Shown piece after piece: positions 10,299-21,800 of a stretch of 64,000 nt of DNA. The stretch spans positions 41,275,834 through 41,339,833 of the forward strand of contig CM033745.1 of the NCBI GenBank assembly GCA_019671005.1, in the 5' to 3' direction. How positions within the stretch are numbered: position 1 is the stretch's first letter; every line of letters begins with the position of its first letter. The translations under genes and the position numbers were made by a program. The notes below the pieces were generated by a model that was given only the letters and a program-made list of their open reading frames with translations, was not told the origin of the DNA and ran no database searches. The stretch is from Hibiscus mutabilis (Eukaryota > Streptophyta > Magnoliopsida > Malvales > Malvaceae).

Positions 10299-11525
10299 TC
10301 AAATTCCTTTAACCGAACTTGGTGGGGGTAATTTCTCGATCACGTCCACCTTGGCTTTGTCTACTTCAATTCCCTTGGATGAAATCTTATGGCCGAGCAC
10401 TATTCCTTCATCTACTATAAAATGGCATTTCTCCCAATTGAGGACTAAATCAGTTTCTTCACATCTTGCCAACACCCTCTCTAAATTGTCGAGACAGCTG
10501 TCGAAGTCATTTCCAAAAATAGAAAAATCATCCATGAAGATCTCAAGGAAGTCTTCGACCATGTCTGAAAAGAGTGCCATCATGCATCTTTGGAAGGTTG
10601 TCGGGGCGTTACACAATCCGAACGGCATCCTTCGGAAAGCATAAGTACCGTATGGGCATGTGAAGGTTGTCTTTTCTTGATCTTCTGGTGCTATGGCAAT
10701 TTGATTGTAACCTAAATAACCATCAAGAAAACAATAAAAGGGTTTACCTGCAAGACGGTCAAGCATTTGATCAATAAAGGGTAATGGGAAGTGATCTTTC
10801 CTAGTGGCTTTGTTTAGCTTTCGATAATCCATACAAACCCTCCAACCAGTCACAGTCCTGGTTGGAATGAGTTCATTGTTTTCATTACTTACCACCGTTA
10901 TACCTCTATTTTTCGGTACACATTGTACCGGACTTACCCATGTACTATCAGAGATAGGGTATATAATGCTGGCGTCAAGCCACTTGATGATTTCTTTCAT
11001 TACAACCCCTTTCATGGCATGATTCAGTCTCCTCTGGGCCTCAATTGAAGGTTTGTGATCATCTTCCAACAAAATCTTGTGCATGCACACTGCCGGGCTA
11101 ATTCCCTTCAAGTCGGCAATTATCCACCCTATTGCCTTTTTGTGTAGCTTCAACATTTTGATCAGCTTCTTTTCCTGCTCAGGTTGTAACTTAGAAGAAA
11201 TAATTACAGGCAATGTATTATCGGTTCCTAAGTATGCATATTTTAGTTGCTCTGGCAATTGTTTCAACTCAAGAATCGGTGGTTGTTCAATAGAGGGTTT
11301 TTCGAGCTTACCTTCCTTACCTGAGTAATCTAGTGGTTCAAAGTATGTATCTGGTCGATTGACTAGCCAATTTGCCTCTTCTTGTTGTTCCTCATCGACC
11401 GGTTCTTCATACTCCTCAGGTTCCTCTTGATCGGCAATGTAGTTGCCGAGGCAACTAAATTCCTCGTCAAAGTTAAACTCTACCGTGGCATGAAGAAGTT
11501 GGCATTCTTCAGGATCATCGGCATG
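10299..11525 (-). pseudogene. Athila reverse transcriptase
   Basis: The frame is open from 11750 to the TGA at 10299-10301. Its first 75 residues belong to the protease. An acidic Glu-rich linker (about residues 100-130) comes next. The polymerase domain covers about residues 205-480, with GWRVCMDYRKLN, the first catalytic Asp in FLDGYLGYNQ, RRMPFGLCNAPTTFQ, and the catalytic pair in FMDDFSIFG at 10527-10538. FMDD replaces the more common YMDD-like form, as is usual in Athila. All catalytic aspartates are present in this stretch, so decay has spared the core of this domain. Confidence 0.92.
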
Positions 11526-12137
11526 CCTTAGTGCTTGAAACACATTTAGTTTAACTTGCTGGTCATTCACCCTCATTGTGAGTTCTCCCTTTTCAACATT
11601 GATCAAGGTTCTCCCTGTTGCTAGGAACGGTCTCCCGAGAATGATAGGTGCATGCTCATCTGTTTCACAATCCAAAACAATAAAGTCAGCGGGAAAAATA
11701 AATTTATCAACTTTTACCAGTATGTCCTCGATTTTTCCCTCTAGATACACATATGATCTATCGGCTAGCTATAGCATAACTGTTGTAGGTCTTGCCTTCC
11801 CGATTCCTAGTTTCTGGAAAACCGATTTAGGCATCAAGTTTATGCTAGCCCCAAGGTCACATAATACTTTCCCGACATAGTGGTTTCCAATGGAACAGGG
11901 TATTGTGAAACTTTCGGGATCCTTCAACTTGGGTGGCATACGATTGTATAACATTGCCATGCATCCCTCTGTTGCGGCAACTGTTTCAAACTCTCCTAGC
12001 CTTGTTCTCTTGGACACAATGTCTTTAAGAAACTTGGCATAGTTTGGCATTTGTTCAATTGCTTCCACCAATGGCAAGTTGATGTGGACTTGCTTTAGGA
12101 TATCAAGAAACTTCTTGAATTGATATTCTTGCTTTTG
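11526..12137 (-). pseudogene. Athila aspartic protease (one stop)
   Basis: The active-site block is CDLGASINLMP, with the Asp at about 11856-11858. DLGAS stands in for the DTG/DSG form and is normal for this lineage. The C-terminal block is IILGRPFLATGRTLINV. A TAG at 11769-11771 separates the two parts, which otherwise share one frame with gag and RT. The protease would process the Gag-Pol polyprotein inside the particle. Confidence 0.85.
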
Positions 12138-13929
12138 TCACTTCAACCTTTGTGGGAATGGTGGTGGAAGTCCGATATCTTCGATCCTTTCATTGGTTTG
12201 GAACCTGATTGACGACATTGCCGGGACAACTGGAGTTGCCAAGGCATTATCAATTGGGGTTGCCGATGCATGCTTATCACAAGTTGTCGAAGCATCCTTA
12301 TCGTCGATTGCCGAGGCATGCTTATTGCCGGTTGCCGCGGCAATTCCTGGTTCAGCATCTGAGGCTTTGCCGCTAGGTTCGTCTTGATCTTTTTGTGGAG
12401 TTTTATTTGATGAGCGGGCTTGAGCCTTTCTAAGTTGTCGGCCACTTCTAGTGGTGATCGCCTTACATTGCTCATGGCTAGCTCCTCTTGCGACTTCAGT
12501 ATCGCTAGGTAAACCTCCTTGCGGTCTAGTATTCAGATTTTGAGCAAACTGTCCGACTTGATTTTCCAATGATTTGATTACTGCCTCTTGGTTTTGCAAT
12601 CTCATCTCGGCCCTGTTAATAAAAGCATCAGTTCTTTTTATGAAGTTACTATTCTCAGCCATATAAGATTCAGATTTCATCATAAAAGTATTTAGAGAAT
12701 TTTCCAAAGAACTAGATGTTGTCGGTTGTTGCTGCGGTAACTGTTGCCGTGGCATATTCTACTGGAATCCCGATGCTTGTGCATTATGATTGTTCTGGTT
12801 TAGAGTATTGTTGGGATTACTCCATGAAAAATTAGGGTGCTTCTTCCAAGATGGATTGTATGTATTGGACATCACATTGGTGTTCCGATTGTAATTCCCC
12901 ACATAGAAGCTGGATTCCGGATTCTGCATACATTCAGAAGAATCATGGTTATCACCACATAACTCACAAAAAGAATCCATTACCTTGACCTCATGTGTGT
13001 TGTTTGGTTTTTGCATGTTCTGGACCATCTTGGTTAAAGTGGCCAATTGTGCCAAAATTGAATCTGATGATCCTAGTTCATGTATTGTGGCTTGGCGTCT
13101 AACTCCTCCTCTTCTAGTAGAGGGGAATTGATAATCATTCTTGGCCAGCCTGTTTAGAATTCATTGCTTCCTCCGGCGACTTATCTAGAAGTATGCCATT
13201 TGCCGAGGCATCTAGCATCATCCTTGTTGGTGTATTCACGGCATTGTAAAACATTGTTACTTGAGTCCACACCGGGAATCCGTGTAGGGGGCATTTGTGT
13301 AGAAGTTCTCTATATCGCTCCCAAGCCTCGTACATGGATTCATCATCTGCCTACCGAAAAGAAGTAATGTCGGTACGAAGCTTATCAGTCAAATTTGTAG
13401 GATTAAACCGAGCAAGGAAATCACGACAAAGATCGGTCCAAGATGCTATTGATCCGGCAGGAATGCTATTCAACCATGCTTTCGCCCTATCCCTCAGTGA
13501 ATAGGGGAATAATCTTAATCGTAAGACATCGGGGGTGACTCCGTGTATTTTGAACGAGTTGCAAATCTCGAGGAAAGATTTAAGATGTTGTCGTGCATCT
13601 TCAGTTGCTGAGCCTTCAAATTGACCAATTGTGTTGATCATATTAAACATTACCAATTTCAACTCAAAGTGGTCGGCTTCAATTTCAGGTGCGACAACTC
13701 CTGGATTAAGTCCATCAATATCTTCTTCAAGATAGTCTCGAATAGTTCTGTTTCGTGCAAGAATCACTCCTCCTCTTGTTGGAACATCTTGATTCATATT
13801 ACCGTCTTGATTAGCCATTACTACTCTTATCCTTCGTCTAAGTCTTTGTAAGGTTCGTTCGATTTCTGGATCAAATGGATATTCTGGTGTAATCGGTCTC
13901 TCCCTGGTCATATACCAATGCAAAACCAA
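12138..13929 (-). pseudogene. Athila gag (broken)
   Basis: The capsid domain starts from an ATG at 13929 and contains LKLVMFNMINTIGQFEG and RAKAWLNSIPAGSIASW. It is cut by TAG at 13351-13353 and continues in frame with MYEAWERYRELLHKCP. A frameshift follows near 13165-13180. The nucleocapsid has one zinc knuckle, CELCGDNHDSSEC (C-X2-C-X3-H-X4-C), at about 12927-12965. TAG at 12759-12761 comes next. The C-terminal part contains LENQVGQFAQNL and CKAITTRSGRQ and ends at TGA 12138-12140. A tract at 12210-12400 expands the TTGCC..GGCA motif into an Ala/Ser/His-rich peptide. Gag and pol lie in one frame here, without a separate gag stop that looks original. Confidence 0.88.
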
Positions 13930-14009
13930 AGTTTGTTAGCCCTTTGAAACTTAAACAAGAAAAGTAAAAAGAAAGTGCAAGAAAATAAAAACAAAGTCGC
14001 TATTGCCAA

Positions 14010-14027
14010 TCCCCGGCAACGGCGCCA
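14010..14027 (-). other. primer binding site, tRNA-Asp type
   Basis: The minus strand reads TGGCGCCGTTGCCGGGGA six bases inside the 5' LTR. This is the tRNA-Asp complementary site typical of Athila. The leader between it and gag (13930-14009) is short and A-rich. Confidence 0.85.
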
Positions 14028-14033
14028 AAAACT

Positions 14034-15588
14034 TGTTGCGCGTAATAAGTGCTACGCAATTGTGCAAGTATACACGTTGCAAGTTATAGTATAAAAATAT
14101 CGTCTCCACAGGGATTGGTGCCACTTCAAGAATCTAGTCTCTTGCACTGTAAAAAGTAAAAGCACAAATAGAAGATTATAGGAGTTTAACTAATAACTAA
14201 ACTAGAAGGCAATAAAGTAAAAGAATAAATGAGATCAAATGAGAGAGATAGGCTAGGTTATCATGAGTTGAGGAATGATAGCCGATTGGATCGTCTTGGT
14301 AAAAGAGTGCACGGGCAACTTTGCCGTGGCAACTTGCACAACGGGGTTGCCTTGGCAACTAATCGATGGTTGCCTGGGCGACTAGTTGGGCAACTACTTG
14401 GGCGTCTGAGCAGCAACCTTCAAGGTTCAGCAGAGTGTTCTTCAATGGTTTCTTCTTATCCCTAAGTCGAAACTCTAGCTACTTGTGCATGCCTTGATAA
14501 TACATCCCTGCGTGAATCAAGGGTGAACAACAACCAATCTTGCGCTCCTCTTAGCCGTTGAAATCCTTGACTTATTCCTAAGCCGTATTAATCTTCACCA
14601 TCAATAGATTTAATAAAGATCATATTCATTCGTTTCTTGAATCTAACTCTCCCGATATTAGATAAATAGATAAAGTTACGAGATCCTCTCCCAATTCACT
14701 CGCAAACAAGAATAAAAACCAAGAATGAATAAACCTTGAATAGAAAAGTGCAAACTCTTATTACCTAAACAAAATCCAATAGTTTCTCACAACCACAAAA
14801 CACAATAACCATAGCCAAATAGATTTAGTTCATGGCTAGGTTCCAAAGAAACAGAAGATAAATAATCCCTAACATGAACCTAATTGAACAAGAAAGAAAA
14901 AGATGAAGGATGAAGCTTGTCGAAATCCTCCTTGCCCTAGATGCTTGTCGAAAATTCTCTCTTCTTCCTCTCTTGGAGTTGTCGAAATTCCTCTCTACTC
15001 TCCCCTTTGGAGTTGACGGTATGGCCTCTAATTTATAGGGCTAGGTCAAAGTCATTCTTTGAGGAGGAAGTTAAGTTGGAATTAAATTATCTTTAAAGAA
15101 TATAATTATTTATTATAATTATATTCCTACTAGAACTTCTCCTATCTTCTTGGAATTTAATTCTTCTTTAATCTCTTCATGGAAATCAAATTCCTTTGGG
15201 ATTTAGCTTTGCTCCACGTCATCTTGGGCTTGTCTAGTCATCAACTTCGACTACCATATCACCTTATTCTTTGTCGACAATTGCCCTGACAACTGGCTCG
15301 ACGTCTCTTTCATGCATTGCCCTGGCAACTAGCTCGGCATCTCCTTCATGTATTGCCCTGTCAACTAGCTCTAGCTTTGCTTTGGCAAGTGATCCTACAT
15401 ATACACACAAAACATACCAAAGCAACATCTTTTCCCACGAAAACTACCAAGTTATGTAATCAAGCTCAACGATGGAAGGAAACATGGATTAATGCATGAA
15501 TGGCTAATTATGCAACTAATATAAGCCTAAGTCTAACAATAATATGAGTAAAAAGGGTAAGAAAAATAGTACTTTTGAACACTTATCA
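14034..15588 (-). repeat. 5' LTR of Athila element
   Basis: Starts TGTTGCGCGTAATAAG and ends ACACTTATCA on the plus strand, matching 3800-5358. It would carry the promoter. The TATA-like box lies at 15031-15037 on the minus strand. Confidence 0.93.
15031..15037 (-). promoter_or_regulatory. TATA-like box in Athila 5' LTR
   Basis: The minus strand reads CCCTATAAATTAG, identical to the box in the 3' LTR. It lies about 550 bases into the LTR and about 1 kb before the primer site. Confidence 0.5.
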
Positions 15589-15593
15589 GATTT
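15589..15593. other. target site duplication GATTT, right copy
   Basis: Exact repeat of 3795-3799, directly after the 5' LTR. Confidence 0.85.
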
Positions 15594-15710
15594 ATGGATG
15601 TTTAATGATTTTAAATGATGACTAAACTTATGGTTTTAAATTGAGAAATTTATGGGTCAGTTTTTGGGTAACCCGAATGTAGTACCTCGGATCGGGATCA
15701 GGGTGTTACA
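15594..15710. repeat. older LTR remnant, right piece
   Basis: Continues 3732-3799 across the Athila insertion and ends in GGATCAGGGTGTTACA, a Gypsy LTR terminus of the TGTAACACCC class. No internal domain follows, so the element it came from is lost or truncated. Confidence 0.5.
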
Positions 15711-16425
15711 GTTTTGTACTCAATCTTGATCTAAGTTATGTCATATGAACCAATGAAACAATATGTTCACTTATGAAAAAAAATATGGATCATTAGATAC
15801 AAATTAACTTGGGATACAATTGGCATGTCATAGAATTCATTGAGCTCGTGTAGGGTGGGTTACGACCCAATGAATTATGATCCTTATTGGCAACAATATG
15901 AAGGATGTTGTGTTTGTTCATTGGCGAAAGTTGGAGGATTGACCATTCTATGTGAAAGGATTACGATCCTATGCTTAGATTCTCATTATTTGGCGACAAT
16001 TTGTTAGGAATTCACGAAACCACATGTTATTTGTAATCCAAAGAAAAAATATAAATTGCTATGAACTATGCTATGCTATTCTATTATATAAACCATTCTA
16101 TGTTATGATGAGAATTATGCTACGTTAATGAACCATATTCATAGATCATGTTAGTGGTAAGAATGTGCATTTAATCATTGATTACATGTTCCTTATTTGC
16201 CAATTACCTCACTAAGCTATATAAGCTTACTTTGTTTCATTCCATGCATTTCAGGTAATTCGACTTTGTAGTTCTTAGATCGTGCCTAAGGGTTGCAAGT
16301 TACCGGTGGTGAATTTCGAGTAATGTACCTTTTTTGTCAAAACTCCTAGTAGGTGACATATGAACTAGTATATATGTTGCACATGTGAAAATGTGGTTTT
16401 GTATGAGTTTATGACACATACAATT
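15711..16425 (+). repeat. Tekay-like LTR fragment, plus orientation
   Basis: Blocks such as GATACAATTGGCATG near 15815 and CCTCACTAAG...CATTTCAGGT near 16206-16256 occur in the same order, on the opposite strand, in the LTRs at 541-3731 and 44214-46388. The fragment has neither terminus and stops at a telomere-like tract. No ORF of note. Confidence 0.55.
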
Positions 16426-16560
16426 CCTAACCCCAACCCTAAAAAACTAAACCCGAAACCTTAAACCCGAAACCCTAAACAATAACCTTAAATTCTAAAC
16501 TCTACAACCTAAACCCCTAAACCTTAAACCCTAAGTTAAAACCCTAACCCCTAAAACTAA
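16426..16560. repeat. degenerate telomere-like CCCTAAA tract
   Basis: Many variants of CCCTAAA and CCTTAAACC run for about 135 bases in one orientation. The units are too degenerate for an active telomere. The tract sits just left of a large palindrome. Confidence 0.65.
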
Positions 16561-16566
16561 AAGCAC

Positions 16567-16586
16567 GTGTAAACTAAAGTTTACAC
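16567..16586. repeat. perfect 9-bp inverted repeat
   Basis: GTGTAAACT and AGTTTACAC flank a 2-base loop. It lies between the telomere-like tract and the foldback element and may be part of the border of either. Confidence 0.6.
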
Positions 16587-16599
16587 GGCTTGTGTATCA

Positions 16600-18410
16600 A
16601 AGTTTTTTCCTTAATTTCTAGCTACCAAATACTAAAAAATTCAGGAATAGTTAATTCAACTAAAAATTAAAAGAAGTGCAACAAGCAAATATTTTTTATT
16701 AATTTTTATTATATTAATTTTTATAACATTTTCATATTTTTTTTCAAAACTGTTTGGCCGTTATTAATATCGATATCATCACTCAGTGTTGTACCAAATA
16801 CAAAGGTTAATACTTTAGGAACTAATCTCAACAATTAATAGATTTTATCAATCTTGAGAAATAAGGTCAAGTTTTTAAGGACTTTATACATTATCTATTA
16901 ATAAAGCATTTAAATATATTATGAAAATTAAAAATAGTCGAGAAAATAATTATATGTTTTTAGAAAAACGTTTTGAATAACTTATTTTTGAAGTATTAGA
17001 TTTTAAAAAGTAGAAGTATGTTAATATCTATATAAAATGTTAGTTACTAATTGATTTATTTATTTGATCGAAGGTTTTAACATGTTAACGAATTAATGGT
17101 TGTCACATGATGACATTTAAATGTTGCTGATGGTTGTGAATGAATATCATATAGATGCAACCATGCTAGTCAATTAATTTTTTTTATTAGAAACAATATA
17201 TCTAGGTCTAACAAATGCTTCAACCAAAGTTGGAGTGATGTATGTTCAAATCATAGAATTTAGAAGAGATGTGACATAACGAAAAAAACTTTTAATATAT
17301 ACTTAACTCTTGAAAAGATGAGTGTGTTATAGTTAGAATAACATGAGTAAATAAAAGCTTTCGTTTCATTTTTTATATGCGTTCGTCTTTTCTTTTAGTT
17401 TTTGGCGTCATATTCACTATTAGTTGATAATGAGTGAAATATCTAAAGTTTATTATCTTTAACGTACAAATTATTATTATAAGCTTTTATAATGGTTTTT
17501 TCTTAGTTGGTAATGTAATAGTTATTGTAGTTTGCATCATAATTTATACTTTGAAAACAATGAATTTTAGATATTTCACTTCTAATCAACCAAGTCCACG
17601 TTTTAAAAAGTAAAGGTAAAGGCGAACATATAAAAGAAATGACACTTGAATGTTCCTATCCATTTTTGTTATTCCATCTACACCCACTCTTCTCCCAAGA
17701 TCTCAATATATACAAAAAGTTACTTTGTTGTCACACCTCTTCTGAATTCGATGATTTAAACTATATACATTACTTCAATTTTGAATGAAAAATTTGTTGG
17801 ACTTGAATATATTCCCTGATAAAAGAAAGTTAAATTTTCTATCGACTAGCATTTCTGCAGTTACAGGGTGTTTTTTCTCAGCCATCAACAACTCTATTTG
17901 AGTGTTATCATTATTCAGAATCATATGATAACTACTGATTCCTTAATATATTGAAACTTTTAACCAAATAAATAAATTAGTATTTAACATTTTATATAAA
18001 AATAAACATATGTTTTTCAAAAAATAATACCACCAAAATGAGTAGTTTAAGACGTTTTGCTAGAAATTAATAGTTATTTTCTCGACAAATTACATTTTCA
18101 TAATTCACTTAAATGATTTGTTAAATGATAATGTATAACAATACTTTGAAATTTGACATTGTTTGTCATGATCGACAAAATCTATCAATTGTTGAGGTAG
18201 GTTTCTAATTTATTGACTTTTATATTTGGTTCAATGATGATATTAACAGTAACAATGACCCAATAACAGTTTTGAAAAAGTATGAAAATGTTATAATGTA
18301 ATAGAATTAATAAAAAATCATTTCATTAATGCATTTCTTTTTTTATTTCTAGTTGGAGTCTATTTCTGAATTTTTCCAGTTCACTTCTAAGATATTTTGT
18401 AACTAAAAGT
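16600..18410. mobile_element. foldback-like element, about 1.8-kb imperfect palindrome
   Basis: The left and right halves are inverted copies about a centre near 17505. Matching pairs include ATAACATTTTCAT at 16723 with its complement near 18283-18294, AACAATTRATAGATTTT blocks at 16830 and 18181, and TATATGCGTTCG at 17374 with CGAACATATA at 17623. Divergence is clear but the pairing runs the whole length. There is no coding frame. Target duplications could not be fixed. It may be a non-autonomous DNA transposon with very long inverted repeats. Confidence 0.7.
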
Positions 18411-19385
18411 TAATATAAATTTATCAAAAATTATTAGGAATATATATTTAATAAATATTCAAATTATGAACTACTGAAACTGAATCTATGAAAAAAAACA
18501 AGAATATCAGTAATCATTAATACGAAATGCTAGAAGTTTATCATAACTATATGACATTAGTCTTTTGCTATCAAAGCAAACACAAAGATGTCATTCTCCT
18601 TCAAAATAGCTTAAAAACATGTCATGTCTTATGGCAAAACACATCTCAAAAGAACTAAAGAAACATATCATAACCAAAGTTTAATATTCACCGCACATAT
18701 CAAAGTCAACCATACATCAACCTGTAACACCCTTAGTTCGACTCGGTCATAAAATCGTATTAGAGATGCTAAGGACGAAGATTATTGATAAACATAACTA
18801 TTTTAAACATAAACTAAATAATCATTTTAAGCATTTAATCGAATGAGAAGAATTAAATTTCAAAATAAAATAAACTTATGATCTAAATCATTGGAGTTAT
18901 ATACTTTTTTGAATAGTCTTAAGGTGATTACAAGGTAACAGACAAAGCGGATTGAACCCGAGTCTCCTCAAATGAATATCATCCTCTGTTCCACTAGGAT
19001 CACTCGTTGGGTTCAAATTAATAATGTGAAGGTTTTTCTTTTCTAAAATTGCTTTAATCTCATTGTCTACTACAAAAGTTGATGCACAACTAACACTCTA
19101 TCATGTTCCTCATTTAATTTAAACACTGAAACATCATTCATAGAGTAATTTATCATAACAGGTTAATCACCACTTATCCTTTATCGTCATACTACATTAG
19201 GAAATATTATCAAATCATAACCGGTAATATTGCACTTCTGTATTTAATTTGTTTCCCTCTGCCTTTGTATTTCTTCTTCCTTGTTTGTTTGATGGAAGTT
19301 CATTTTCTTCTGTTGTAATTAGACTTCTTTAATGATACCCTAGTTTATTATAAGGATTAGGATACTCATTTATTAAACTTGAAGG
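18411..19385. other. AT-rich stretch with an isolated LTR-like terminus
   Basis: The only structured item is TGTAACACCCTTAGTTCG at 18723, which resembles a Gypsy LTR end. No matching partner end, primer site or ORF is seen. The rest is unannotatable AT-rich sequence. Confidence 0.4.
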
Positions 19386-19580
19386 ATGTCTTTCAGTCTC
19401 AGATCTTTAAGGAGTAATATATTGTATGCCAGTAAGAGTAGTACATGTTCCCTTATGTTAGCACTACTACCAGAATTTAATTGTGACTTCATCGTGGAGA
19501 TAGATGCCTTTGATAATGGAGTGGGGGCTATACCGGCACAAAATGAATGGGTCTTGGCTTATTTCAGCAAGGTCTGTTAG
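19386..19580 (+). pseudogene. Gypsy RNase H fragment
   Basis: A 64-codon frame has LPEFNCDFIVEIDAFDNGVG and WVLAYFSKVC. This matches the first catalytic block and the AFFSK-like block of a chromovirus RNase H; the Reina-type RNase H in this window reads TDASSIGVGVM and PLAFFSKGL at the same points. Flanking sequence has no further RT or integrase, so this is an isolated scrap. The first 25 codons do not look like the family. Confidence 0.65.
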
Positions 19581-20479
19581 TTAATGTTGGTGGAAGAATG
19601 GTGTCTAGGTGTTGAAATGCTTGGTTTATAGGTTGGAAATAACTTGAGTTTCTGCTAGGAGACAACAACTAAAAGCCCTGATTTGTTGGTAACGTAGAGT
19701 TCGGTTAGTTTATTCCTAAATTAACATGCACGAGTAGAAAAAGGTATCTGAAAATTTAATTGTTTTAAGCATGTTATTTTCATAATCTTGAACATGGAAA
19801 TGGACCGTTGTGTATAATTTAAATAGGTGACATTGAGGAGGGAGAAACTACGATGATTCTTCCTTAATTCTATTACTTAAGTTGTCATAATTAAATATTA
19901 GATGAATGTAAGCATGATCGATCAAGTGGGAGGGAGGTAGCCGGGGAGGTTGGGGAAAGCCGAAAGGAATATAATGAGCTATTGTTATATGGTTAAGCAA
20001 GGTTCAATGGAAAAGGTATTCGATGCTTAATGTACTAATAAGGCCTGTTTTGAAACTGTGTTTTGGTGTAATTTATAGACAAGGTCTGCTCTGTTTTAGG
20101 ATGTGTTAAGTCTCACAAATTGCCAATGGCTTCTTTTTGTTATCCCAGGAGCTGAATGTTATTGTTTCATTTTCATGGACTTGTTTTACTTGCTTCATGT
20201 TTAAGTTCTCAAAGCCGTCAATAATTTTTATAGCAGATGGTTAAAATTCTCAGTTGATATCTCCCATTTCTTTTAGGTTATAGGTTCAAGATCCAGTAGA
20301 AGCAAAATTCTCCTTCCTCTCCTCTAAGTAGAAATTGTTAAAAAAAAATTCTCAAAGCCTTTTCTTGCTAGAGATGTTCCATTCGATTGCATCATTGTAT
20401 GTTTGTTAGGATTTAACATTGCAGCCACATATTATTCTCATGTTGTGTTAAAAAGGATATAGGCTTAACTACAAAATAA
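19581..20479. other. unannotated AT-rich sequence
   Basis: No open frame, RNA gene or repeat structure was recognised. The base composition is slightly less AT-extreme than the neighbours, but that is not enough to suggest a gene. Confidence 0.4.
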
Positions 20480-20675
20480 GTGCTCAAACTATGATTTTTT
20501 TATAATAGGTGCCTTATGTATTTTTTTGGCTGAAATATATGCCTAAAGTTTTATTTTTAGCTTGTTTTAAAGTCAACTGAAACATCTACTTTGGCACAAA
20601 AAAAAAATTAGACACATATTTCAGCTAAAAAGTTTTAGGCACTTATCTCAAAAAATGAGTATAGTTTGGTAATAG
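20480..20675. mobile_element. small inverted-repeat (MITE-like) element
   Basis: Arms of about 85 bases pair. CAAACTATGATTTTTTT and GGTGCC...GGCTGAAATATATG on the left match the complement of CATATTTCAGCT...AGGCACTTATCTC...ATAGTTTGG on the right. The loop is short. The arms are diverged, and target duplications are not clear. Confidence 0.6.
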
Positions 20676-21309
20676 CGGATCATTTTGAAAAGCTCCTAAA
20701 ATGAGCTGAGTTAGAGGTTTAAATAAAATACTTGTAAAAACTATTTTGTCCTTGATAATTATAGTATTTTCTAAATAACATGAATTTGAATAATTAATAA
20801 AATTAAAAACAATCTTAAATAAGAAATTAATTTTTTAATCGGTAAGTAAGTATGATTTTATTGAAAATATAAAAAATAATATATACATTAATTTATACAT
20901 TTAAATTTAATAATTTTAAAATTATACTAAAAAGAGAATTTTATAAATAAAAAATAATATATATATACATCATTCATGCTTAGTGATGATATTAAAAAAA
21001 ATAATTTTCACAATCCAATTAATATTAATAGATACGAATATTAATAACTAATAAATTATTCAAACAAGTATTGAATATAATCATATCCTTATATGTCATT
21101 TTGCTTGTTCAAACAATCAAACAACTATCAGTTAATTTTACCAAATCTTTTATAAAATCAGTTAATGTAATTCGCTAGTTAAATCAACTAATGCTATCCG
21201 CTATTAGCTATCAGCTATTCGCTAATTGCCAAAGATTACCTTTGTATTTTAATTTATCTTTTAGTTTAATATTTGTATACACCGATCACTTTGTACCTAT
21301 AAATAGATA
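20676..21309. other. unannotated AT-rich sequence
   Basis: Long A and T runs with AATAATATATATA tracts and a short repeat of TTAGCTATCAGCTATTCGC type near 21190. No coding or RNA signal seen. Confidence 0.4.
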
Positions 21310-21800
21310 GGGTAAACTACAATGAAGGTCTCTCAATTATGGATAAGGTAACATTTAGGTAACTTAATTATTAAAAGTTATATTTGGGTCACTCAATTAT
21401 GTGTAAGGTTACATTTGGGTCACCTAATTACTAAAGGATACACTTGAGTCACTCAATTATGGGTAAGGTTACATTTGGGTCACCCTTTATATTTAAAAAA
21501 ACATATATCAATTTGTGTATTAAATTAATTAATGATTTCAAATGAAGTACTCTAGTGTTAACGAGGCTATACGAGTAATTTGGAAGAGAAAATAACTAAG
21601 TTAATATAGTTTTTTAAATATGAAGGGTGACCCAAATGTAACCTTACCCATAATTGAGTGACCCAAGTGTAACCTTTAATAATTGAGTGACCCAAATGTA
21701 ATCTTACGCATAATTGAATGACCTAAATGTAACTTTTAATAATTAAGTGACCCAAATGTAACCGTACCCATAGTTGAGTGACCTACGTTGTAGTTTACCC
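21310..21800. mobile_element. MITE-like element with repeat-built arms
   Basis: Terminal inverted repeats GGGTAAACTAC and GTAGTTTACCC bound a 491-base element. Each arm of about 190 bases is made of three or four copies of a unit of roughly 60 bases containing TCACTCAATTATGGGTAAGG and TTACATTTGGGTCA. The right arm is the inverted copy. A short unpaired centre separates them. No transposase. The borders look sharp, but a target duplication is not clear. Confidence 0.8.

Larger units (their letters stand above)
3800..15588 (-). mobile_element. complete Athila-type Ty3/Gypsy retrotransposon
   Basis: The element is 11,789 bases long, bounded by LTRs of 1559 and 1555 bases and an exact 5-bp target duplication. 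On the minus strand the order is 5' LTR, tRNA-Asp-type primer site, gag, protease, RT, RNase H, integrase, an extra ORF in the env position, polypurine tract and 3' LTR. The tRNA-Asp primer, the FMDDFSIFG reverse transcriptase motif and the extra 3' ORF place it in the Athila lineage. The LTRs are nearly identical by eye, so the insertion is fairly young. Even so, the coding frame has about ten stops and several frameshifts. It could only move with help from another copy. Confidence 0.93.

Noticed and set aside
16426..16560. Interstitial telomere or chromosome end
   Set aside because: Units are degenerate, short and embedded in transposon debris, so this is not a telomere.
18723..19385. A full LTR starting at 18723
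   Set aside because: Only one terminus-like string is seen, with no matching end, primer site or target duplication.
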